A stretch of DNA of 21,112 bases from Niastella sp. GTDB lineage: Bacteria > Bacteroidota > Bacteroidia > Chitinophagales > Chitinophagaceae. The DNA is taken from contig JAJKIL010000025.1 of assembly GCA_021154515.1 (NCBI GenBank), forward strand, positions 1-21,112, written 5' to 3'. Shown piece by piece: positions 1 through 6,487 of this stretch. Under the pieces are notes generated by a model. That model made no database searches, was not told the origin of the DNA, and worked only from the letters and a program-made list of their open reading frames with translations. How positions within the stretch are numbered: the first letter of the stretch is position 1; the number at the start of each line of letters is the position of its first letter. The translations under genes and the position numbers were made by a program.

Positions 1-393
1 GCCGGCGTCCTTTGGATGACGCGCCCCGTCATCGGCATCAAACAACAACGGATTGAACTGATGGGCTAATGCCAGATAATAGGCCCGGGTAATTTTCTCC
101 TTACGCATCAGGTGTTCGGCATAGCCATCTACTTTTTGTCCTTTCCATTCGCCTCCTGGCAACGAATAAATGCCCCAGTGAATGAACATGCCAAAACGTG
201 CCTGTTGCCACCAGGCTATACGTTCATCATGATTTTTCATGGAAGCAGTCCACCAGCCGTTTACTGCTTCATCAATCGCCTGCTGATCACGTTGCCGGCC
301 CCGGTTGAACATTTCTTTGTCCTCATCTCCCTGGGAGAAGGCGCTCAGCGTTAATAAAGATAATGCCAGTATAATTAAAGTTTTCTGTATCAT
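1..393 (-). CDS. GH29 alpha-L-fucosidase, N-terminal part, cut by window edge
   Basis: Only the first 131 codons are inside the window; the frame stays open to base 1. The protein starts with a signal peptide (MIQKTLIILALSLLTLSAFS-Q), so it is exported to periplasm or surface. Residues 67-74 read FGMFIHWG, followed by IYSLPGGEWKG, the hallmark N-terminal strand of the GH29 TIM barrel; residues 113-131 (FNPLLFDAD..., ending KDAG) match the family pattern FNPxxFDADxWxxLxKxAG. GH29 enzymes remove alpha-L-fucose with retention; the nucleophile Asp lies further downstream and cannot be checked. It is the last visible gene of the minus-strand PUL, 92 bp after the lyase gene. The start is chosen for the signal peptide. 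Residues 122-127 (DDGARH) differ a little from the usual DEWVxL. The family call is firm; subfamily and linkage are open. Confidence 0.9.
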   Translation of the reverse strand, partial: MIQKTLIILALSLLTLSAFSQGDEDKEMFNRGRQRDQQAIDEAVNGWWTASMKNHDERIAWWQQARFGMFIHWGIYSLPGGEWKGQKVDGYAEHLMRKEKITRAYYLALAHQFNPLLFDADDGARHPKDAG

Positions 394-428
394 ATTCTAA
401 GTTCATTGTTTCTAGTTATTGTCTTAGG

Positions 429-462
429 GCCTCCCCCCATCCCCCCTCCAGTGGAGGGGGGC
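429..462. repeat. GC-rich palindromic element, copy A
   Basis: The element reads GCCTCCCCCC-AT-CCCCCCTCC-AGT-GGAGGGGGG. The last part is a near-perfect hairpin (CCCCCCTCC against GGAGGGGGG around AGT), and the first pyrimidine block can pair with the same G-run as an alternative. It fills much of the 92-bp spacer between the lyase gene and the GH29 gene. It is almost identical to the copy inside the GH2 gene at 8254-8287 and similar in layout to 8971-9004, so it is a dispersed element rather than a chance C-run. No poly-U tail follows on the minus strand, so a simple terminator role is unlikely. Confidence 0.75.
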
Positions 463-485
463 AGATTCACAGCTGCATATGAATC

Positions 486-1667
486 TTACAACCATATTAA
501 TGGATGTCTGACAGGTAAATTTCTAATCACTTCTTCTACTTCCGGTGCATGATCCAGTTTTTTCCAGGTGACAAACCAGTCTTTATTGCCGTAAGCATTG
601 GCGCCGAACAGCAAGAATGGTTGGGCTACCGGCCAGTTATCCCAATACATTACATCCGGTTGTTTGGGCCATTTGCTTTTATCGGCAACAAAAGTATACA
701 GGTACTCCACCCCCTTGCGAATGTTACGGCCATCCGGTGTACTGAAGTTCCACAGGTTGTCTTCTTTGGTGGAAAGGATCTGGCAAATGGTAGTCATGGC
801 ATCGAGGTTAAAGATCGAATAGCCATAGGGTTTTGTTCTGCGCAGTTCCTGGGGAAAGCTGCCATCGGCTGCCATCTGGTTGGGCAGTAACACAGTTTTA
901 TACCTGTCGCGACAAAACTGCTTCAGCTTTTCATTGTGCGTGAACTTTGCGAAACAAGCGGTTTGCATTACCCAGCAGGTGCCATGGTTATTGGCAGCAT
1001 TCATTTCATCTTTACCATGCTGATGGGTTGTTAACCATTGCAGGTATTGCTCAAACCAGCGCCGGATGGCTTCCAGCAATTGATGATCCATGCCTTTTGC
1101 ATTTTCCATGGCTTCCAATCCCTGCACTACTTCCATCAATTGAATGGTGTCGATGATGCCAATACCCCTGCCGGTAAACCGGCCTTTGATGGCCTGGGCA
1201 AATTGCAGGCTGGGATTCATCATAGTAGCCGTATCTACAAACCAGGCCCTGCAATGTTGTAATGCCTGTTTTACATATTTATCATCATGGGTGAGTTCAT
1301 ATGCAGAGGCCAATGCGCCAACGAGCTGGCTTAACCGGATCATAGCCTGCCGGTGCGCCACAAAGTTATCCGGGTTGCTCATGCCATCGCGCTGCACATA
1401 TGGACTATCAACCGACTGTGGATTGGGCCACCAGTAATCTCCTTCTGAAAAGAAATCGTGTTTACCACCTGCACTTCTTGGTGAATGTTGCGCGGTTACT
1501 GTAACAGGTTGTTGTTGCATAGCCCAAGCTGCCTGCGCGAGTATTTGCTTGCGCAGCGTTTTCATTACTTCGGCTTTGTAGTCGGTTTTGTTGTCTATTG
1601 GTCGCCATTGGATGTTTGTTATACCTGTAAACAATAGCCAACAAATGAGCACTCGTTTATAATTCAT
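486..1667 (-). CDS. Alginate_lyase-fold (PL5/PL38-like) polysaccharide lyase, paralog 1
   Basis: This is a 393-aa secreted protein with an N-terminal signal segment (MNYKRVLICWLLFTGI...). It fits the alginate_lyase family (PF05426, alpha/alpha-toroid), which cleaves 4-linked uronic acid chains by beta-elimination. Visible motifs are KHD at 69-71, MNPSLQFAQAI at 150-160, GRGIGIID at 166-173, the Asn-Asn-His triplet at 226-228, Arg 276/277 and Tyr 283 in YGYSIFNL. In PL5 enzymes the equivalent Asn-His, Arg and Tyr neutralise the carboxylate and act as base/acid. The length fits PL38 (about 400 aa), whose characterised members act on alginate or glucuronan; exact substrate is not decidable from sequence. 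It lies 49 bp after GH31 and before GH29 in the PUL. A paralog sits at 17776-18972 across the divergent promoter region. Fold is confident; CAZy family number and substrate are inferred. Confidence 0.85.
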   Translation of the reverse strand: MNYKRVLICWLLFTGITNIQWRPIDNKTDYKAEVMKTLRKQILAQAAWAMQQQPVTVTAQHSPRSAGGKHDFFSEGDYWWPNPQSVDSPYVQRDGMSNPDNFVAHRQAMIRLSQLVGALASAYELTHDDKYVKQALQHCRAWFVDTATMMNPSLQFAQAIKGRFTGRGIGIIDTIQLMEVVQGLEAMENAKGMDHQLLEAIRRWFEQYLQWLTTHQHGKDEMNAANNHGTCWVMQTACFAKFTHNEKLKQFCRDRYKTVLLPNQMAADGSFPQELRRTKPYGYSIFNLDAMTTICQILSTKEDNLWNFSTPDGRNIRKGVEYLYTFVADKSKWPKQPDVMYWDNWPVAQPFLLFGANAYGNKDWFVTWKKLDHAPEVEEVIRNLPVRHPLIWL

Positions 1668-1716
1668 AATTACTTGTTTAAGATCGTGAATGGCCCTCCT
1701 ACCCTAACTGGCCAAC

Positions 1717-3861
1717 TCATTTCGTCATATACTCAAATGTCACGTTACCAACTGTATTGGGTTTTCCTTTCAGGGGAGCAGCAATAGACCCTTTCCACTT
1801 CCCTGCCTTATCCTTCTCCACTTTTATTTCGCGCCAGCTGAAATCGCCTTTTTCATAATTATAGGTTTCGCCATCATCATCGTACAACTGATATGAACCT
1901 GGCTTTTCGCCATAAAAGCGAACAGTCAGATCAACCTTCTCTCCTGCGGCCGGTGCATGTAACATCGGTTTCATTAGGGGAATAATGGCGCCGTCTTTTA
2001 CATATACAGGTATTTTATCCAGGCCAGGCGTAACAGTTATTACCTCACCATCACCGGCAAAAGCCCCGGTATAGAAATCGTACCACCTGCCTTTGGGCAA
2101 CACCACTTTGCGCGTCTTCTGCCCTGTGAACAAAGGCGCTACCAATAAATAATCACCTGCCATGTATTGATCCTTGATCTCTTTTGATACCGCTTCAGCA
2201 TAGGGATTTTCTTCGAGGTTGGTATTGCCGTTCTCTTTTTTTGCTTCGGGCACAAAACCTTCTTCAAGGTTCATGGCCCTGAAGGGCGGAATACCCTGAA
2301 AATGATACCGGGCAAATGCGGTGTACCAGTAAGGCATCATTTGCATGCGTAATAACGCCAGTTGCTTTATGGGTTCGGCCACATCTTCGTACGACCAGGG
2401 TTTGGTGCCGCTGGCCCATGCATTGATCATAGCCATGGGTGAAAACACCACCGTTTGAAAACGGCGTAACCATTCTTCCGATGTTTTAGATGCTCTTGCT
2501 TCGGGCGTCCACAACACGCCGGCAAAACCGCTGTTGATAAGCGCCGTTATAAAATCTTCATGATTATAATAATCATTGTAAATAACATAAGGGAAGGAAG
2601 CGCCACCGGCATTGGAACCCCGCACCAGGCCAAAGGTCCTTTTATTCTGTTGATGATACATTTCTGTGCTGTAGCGCTGTACCAGCAAGCCAAAGGTCTG
2701 GCGCATTTGTTCGGCAGCTACACCTGATGGAAAGGTAGCCACATCGGGCCACAGGTAATAATCGTAGCCATCTACTTCGTCTATCTTATATCCGCTCACA
2801 CCTATATTGACCTGGTTATTTTTTAACTGGTCAAAAAACAGCGTACGGCCTTGTTCCGTAGTAAGATCCGGCACCAGTCCGTTCCATACGGTGTGTGAAC
2901 CGCTGTACGGAACAATGGCTTTGTAAAAAGGTGCATCGGGCGACACATAGGGATTTGTCCAGAGGTTAACGCGGATATTTTCTTTTAACAGGTCCTGCAC
3001 AAAACCGGCCGGATTGGGATAGCGCGTGCTGTCCCACGAAAAAGTACAGGGATAACTTTTGCTTTGCCAGCCGGGTTCCAACCCAATAAAATCAAGCGGA
3101 AAACCTTTCTCTCTGAATGCCGCTACTTCTTTCTTCACTTCATCGGACGTATATAAAGTTTTCACACGTTGCGTAAAACCCAGGCCCCAACGAGGCGGTA
3201 AACAACCGCCCCCATTAAACAGGTTGAACCGGCGAACGGCATCCAACGGCGTAGGACCGCCGAATACATATACTTCCACTCCTGCTGCCGGCACCAGTAT
3301 TTCTACCGCATCTGAATATGGACGGGCACTCCAGCTTTTATCGGTATTCCGGTCTTTGGCAACAGGCGCATTCCTGCTGTCTTTGTGCACCGCCGTTCCT
3401 GCATAAATATTTAAATAGCGGGCGGAATTGATGAATACGCCATATCCTTTTGACGACACATAAAAGGGCGACGGCGCATGCGTTCTGCCATTGTCCTTTC
3501 CGCCATAGTGGTCAACATGTAATTGCAATATCTTTCCCCGTTGGTGAACGGTTTGAAAGTTCAAGCCAAAACCGTACAACTGCTCTTCTTTTTGCAAGGG
3601 AAACCGCAGGTAGGTTTTGCCATCTACTACTTTTATGGAGATATCGGTTTGCGCTAATGGAAATGTTGCCTGCGTTATGGCCGATAACCCTTCTTTATTG
3701 GGCGTAGCACCCGAAGCTTTTAACAGGTCATAATTTTCGGGTACACCGGCCACTGCTTTCCATACACCCGGGGCGGTTTCCGTCCAGGCAAGTTGGGCGT
3801 GGACAAGAGTTATTTCGAATACGAATGCAATAATTAATACTAATCGCTTTGCTATATACAT
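1717..3861 (-). CDS. GH31 family alpha-glycosidase (atypical acid/base motif)
   Basis: The 714-aa form starting at 3861 begins MYIAKRLVLIIAFVFEITLVHAQ, a clean signal peptide. A longer start at 3897 would only add residues translated from a 7-bp repeat in the spacer and was not used. The layout fits GH31: N-terminal beta-sandwich (about 25-215), barrel starting at PPRWGLGF, then C-terminal beta domains including a DUF5110-like stretch (YDDDGETYNYEKGDFSWREI). The nucleophile is probably Asp361 in GYKIDEVDG. The region that normally carries the acid/base Asp (SDIGG type) instead reads GFAGVLWTPEARAS, placing Glu454 there. GH31 members include alpha-glucosidases, alpha-xylosidases, alpha-galactosidases and others; the motif differences argue against a standard alpha-glucosidase, but the substrate cannot be fixed. 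Neighbours are GH95 upstream and a polysaccharide lyase downstream, so it probably trims exposed alpha-linked side chains in the periplasm. Confidence 0.88.
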   Translation of the reverse strand: MYIAKRLVLIIAFVFEITLVHAQLAWTETAPGVWKAVAGVPENYDLLKASGATPNKEGLSAITQATFPLAQTDISIKVVDGKTYLRFPLQKEEQLYGFGLNFQTVHQRGKILQLHVDHYGGKDNGRTHAPSPFYVSSKGYGVFINSARYLNIYAGTAVHKDSRNAPVAKDRNTDKSWSARPYSDAVEILVPAAGVEVYVFGGPTPLDAVRRFNLFNGGGCLPPRWGLGFTQRVKTLYTSDEVKKEVAAFREKGFPLDFIGLEPGWQSKSYPCTFSWDSTRYPNPAGFVQDLLKENIRVNLWTNPYVSPDAPFYKAIVPYSGSHTVWNGLVPDLTTEQGRTLFFDQLKNNQVNIGVSGYKIDEVDGYDYYLWPDVATFPSGVAAEQMRQTFGLLVQRYSTEMYHQQNKRTFGLVRGSNAGGASFPYVIYNDYYNHEDFITALINSGFAGVLWTPEARASKTSEEWLRRFQTVVFSPMAMINAWASGTKPWSYEDVAEPIKQLALLRMQMMPYWYTAFARYHFQGIPPFRAMNLEEGFVPEAKKENGNTNLEENPYAEAVSKEIKDQYMAGDYLLVAPLFTGQKTRKVVLPKGRWYDFYTGAFAGDGEVITVTPGLDKIPVYVKDGAIIPLMKPMLHAPAAGEKVDLTVRFYGEKPGSYQLYDDDGETYNYEKGDFSWREIKVEKDKAGKWKGSIAAPLKGKPNTVGNVTFEYMTK

Positions 3862-3877
3862 ATGGCTTGTTGTAAAT

Positions 3878-3905
3878 CGTGAAACGTGAAACGGCAAACG
3901 TGAAA
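3878..3905. repeat. Tandem heptamer repeat in GH95-GH31 spacer
   Basis: Four head-to-tail heptamers read CGTGAAA, CGTGAAA, CGGCAAA, CGTGAAA on the plus strand, filling half of the 55-bp spacer between the GH95 stop and the GH31 start. On the transcribed strand it is TTTCACG-type. There is no dyad and no terminator. It lies just upstream of the GH31 start, where copy-number change could alter the leader length. The function is unknown. Confidence 0.7.
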
Positions 3906-3916
3906 GTCCTGGTCAA

Positions 3917-6469
3917 CTACTCAACTGGCACCACCGTATATATCTTTCCCTTCTCAGTCGCAAAATCAACAGTATACCGCACCGGCACTTTAAGATCCAC
4001 CAACTTCGCCTGTTGATTCTTTTCATATGGTGGTTGCCCATAGGAAGTATTCAACGCATTCGCATTGCTGCCCGTTGATCTCTTCGATGTCGCTTCTACT
4101 ACTTTAACAGGTTGTGATGCACTGATCCGGCAGGGACCACCCAGCAATGAAGTGATGGTAGCCTTTGATAACTTTCCATCCTTCCAGTCAATGGCTACGG
4201 CAAAATTGCCACGGGCTTTTATTCCTTTTATGGAACCGTTCTTCCAGGCATCGGGTAAGGCGGGTAATAATGCGAGTTCTCCATTATGACTTTGCAACAA
4301 TAGCTCGGTGATACCTGCTGTGGCGCCAAAGTTTCCATCTATCTGAAAGGGTGGATGCGCATCGAACAAATTTGGATAGGTGCCGCCGCCACTCATGGCA
4401 TCTCTTGTTATTCGGGGATCAATATACGTAAAGGCGTCGCTCAATATTTTATAGGCATGGTTGCCGTCCTGCAAACGCGCCCACCAGTTTATTTTCCAGG
4501 CCATGGACCAACCGGTACTTACATCGCCTCTAAAGATCAACGATTGTTTGGCTGCCGCTGCCAACTCCGGTGTGGTGGATGGGTTGATCTGACTGCCGGG
4601 ATACAAACCAAACAAATGTGAAAGATGCCGGTGCTTATCATTGGGATCGTCCCAGTCTTTATTCCATTCCTGCAACTGTCCATACTGGCCAATATGAAAT
4701 GGATATAATTTCTCCTTTGCTTTAATTACCTGGGTACGAAATGCTTCATCGGTGTTTAATGCAATACCTGATTTAATAACCGCGGTAAACAATTCGCGAA
4801 TGATACTCATATCCATTGTAGTGGCCATACCTACCTGGTATTCCTTGCCCTTTATCTTCATGGTGTTTTCGGGCGAGGTAGATGGATTGGTGACCAGGGA
4901 TCCGTTTGCGGGATCGGTTATTAACCAGTGCAGCATAAACTGCGCGGCGCCTTTCATCAAAGGCCAGGCATTTTTCAAAAAAGTTTTATCACCGGTATAT
5001 AAATAATGCTCCCAGAGATGCGTACTTAACCAGGCGCCTGCCATGGGCCAGCAACTCCAGCGAGGCATTCCTTTCGGGTCCCAATCCATGCCGCCGGGCG
5101 GTGAGGTTTTTGCCCACAGATCAGAATTATGATGCACAACCCAGCCTTCAGAAATATTGTAATTCACTTTGGCGGTTTGCGCTCCATTCACTGCCAGCTC
5201 TTTCATGAAATCGAATAACGGCTGATGACACTCAGATAAATTGGTATTCTCCGCCAGCCAGTAATTCATCTCTGTATTGATATTCGTTGTATAGTTACTG
5301 CCCCAGGGTGGTTGAACATGATCGTTCCAGATACCCTGCAAATTAGCTGGTCTTGAACCAGGTCTTGAACTGGCTATTAACAGATAGCGGCCAAACTGAT
5401 AATATAATACCTGTAATTGCTGGTCGGTCGGATTCGATGCATATTGTTTCAGGCGTTCATCGGTGGGCAGTTTGGCTGCGCCATTGTCGGCGCCCAATTT
5501 CAATTCAACCCGTTTGAACAGAGACTGGTAATCGCGAATATGCGTTCCTTTTAGTTGTTCATAAGAAAGCTCCAATGCTTTTTGCAGATTGGCCTTCGCT
5601 TCAATAGCCGGATCTTTACCTTCCAAGCCAGGCGATCTATTAAAGCCATTAAAGCTGGTAGCTTCTGACAAATAAATAGTGACGGTATTGGCGCCGCGTA
5701 CCTTTAATGTATTACCACTTTGTTCTACCCTGCCGCCGTCGGTCTTTATTTTAACATGCACTTCGAAATTCATGCCTTCACCATTCGCGGAATCATACAC
5801 TACCTGTTGCGGTTCATAATCCCGGTTGGCTACAAATTTTGGGGCTTTGCCTTGCAGCACCAGGTAATCAGTCGCTGTAGTCTTTACTTTGAAATGTAAT
5901 TTGCTCGTCAGGTCAAGCACGCCATCGATCATCCCTTTTTTATCGGCAGTGATCCGCATCACCAGCACTTTAGCCGGGTAGCTGATAAACGTTTCGCGCT
6001 GATATTGCACATCGCCAATTTTATATCGAACGGTGGCTACTGCGTTGTTCAAATCCAGTTCCCGATAATAGGAAGCCGGCAAGGAATCTTTCGACTGCAA
6101 ACGCCACCACAGATCAGCCAATGGCAAATAACGGGCGGAATAAGGGCCCTGCATTTTTTTCCATAAGGCAGCTGCCTTTTCATAATCGCCTTCGAACACG
6201 GCCTGCCGAACCTGTGGCAATATGATGGGTCCATTAGGATTATTACCTGCTTCGGGGTAACCCGACCACAAAGTATTATCGTTTAACTGCAGCCGTTCGG
6301 TAGCCACACCACCGAAGACCATCGCCCCGGTTTTACCATTTCCTAAAGGCAAGGCTTCTTCCCAGGCATCTGCAGGTTTGTTGTACCACAGCTTTAATCC
6401 TGCATCACTTTGTTGTGCATACAGCGAAGCATTTACCAGGAAACAGAATATCGTTAATTTATATTTCAT
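3917..6469 (-). CDS. GH95 alpha-L-fucosidase / alpha-L-galactosidase
   Basis: This 850-aa secreted enzyme has the signal peptide MKYKLTIFCFLVNASLYAQQ. GH95 enzymes are inverting and hydrolyse terminal alpha-1,2-L-fucose or alpha-L-galactose. The family N-terminal signature is present (LPLGNGKTGAMVFGGV at 41-55, LQLNDNTLWSG at 60-70). In the alpha/alpha-barrel, NINTEMNYW (396-404) gives the two activating Asn (396, 398), NPSTSPEN (528-535) gives the acid Glu534, and FQIDGNFGAT (708-717) gives Asp711, matching the Glu/Asn/Asn/Asp set of characterised 1,2-alpha-L-fucosidases. The C-terminal segment is the expected beta-sandwich, and the length is normal. It follows GH2 by 18 bp, so they are surely co-transcribed. 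The choice between L-fucose and L-galactose cannot be settled by eye; a GH29 fucosidase in the same locus favours a fucosylated target. Confidence 0.93.
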   Translation of the reverse strand: MKYKLTIFCFLVNASLYAQQSDAGLKLWYNKPADAWEEALPLGNGKTGAMVFGGVATERLQLNDNTLWSGYPEAGNNPNGPIILPQVRQAVFEGDYEKAAALWKKMQGPYSARYLPLADLWWRLQSKDSLPASYYRELDLNNAVATVRYKIGDVQYQRETFISYPAKVLVMRITADKKGMIDGVLDLTSKLHFKVKTTATDYLVLQGKAPKFVANRDYEPQQVVYDSANGEGMNFEVHVKIKTDGGRVEQSGNTLKVRGANTVTIYLSEATSFNGFNRSPGLEGKDPAIEAKANLQKALELSYEQLKGTHIRDYQSLFKRVELKLGADNGAAKLPTDERLKQYASNPTDQQLQVLYYQFGRYLLIASSRPGSRPANLQGIWNDHVQPPWGSNYTTNINTEMNYWLAENTNLSECHQPLFDFMKELAVNGAQTAKVNYNISEGWVVHHNSDLWAKTSPPGGMDWDPKGMPRWSCWPMAGAWLSTHLWEHYLYTGDKTFLKNAWPLMKGAAQFMLHWLITDPANGSLVTNPSTSPENTMKIKGKEYQVGMATTMDMSIIRELFTAVIKSGIALNTDEAFRTQVIKAKEKLYPFHIGQYGQLQEWNKDWDDPNDKHRHLSHLFGLYPGSQINPSTTPELAAAAKQSLIFRGDVSTGWSMAWKINWWARLQDGNHAYKILSDAFTYIDPRITRDAMSGGGTYPNLFDAHPPFQIDGNFGATAGITELLLQSHNGELALLPALPDAWKNGSIKGIKARGNFAVAIDWKDGKLSKATITSLLGGPCRISASQPVKVVEATSKRSTGSNANALNTSYGQPPYEKNQQAKLVDLKVPVRYTVDFATEKGKIYTVVPVE

Positions 6470-6487
6470 ATGTCTAAGCTGAGAGAC

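Noticed and set aside
3862..3897. Longer N-terminus for GH31
   Set aside because: It is encoded by the heptamer repeat and displaces the signal peptide.
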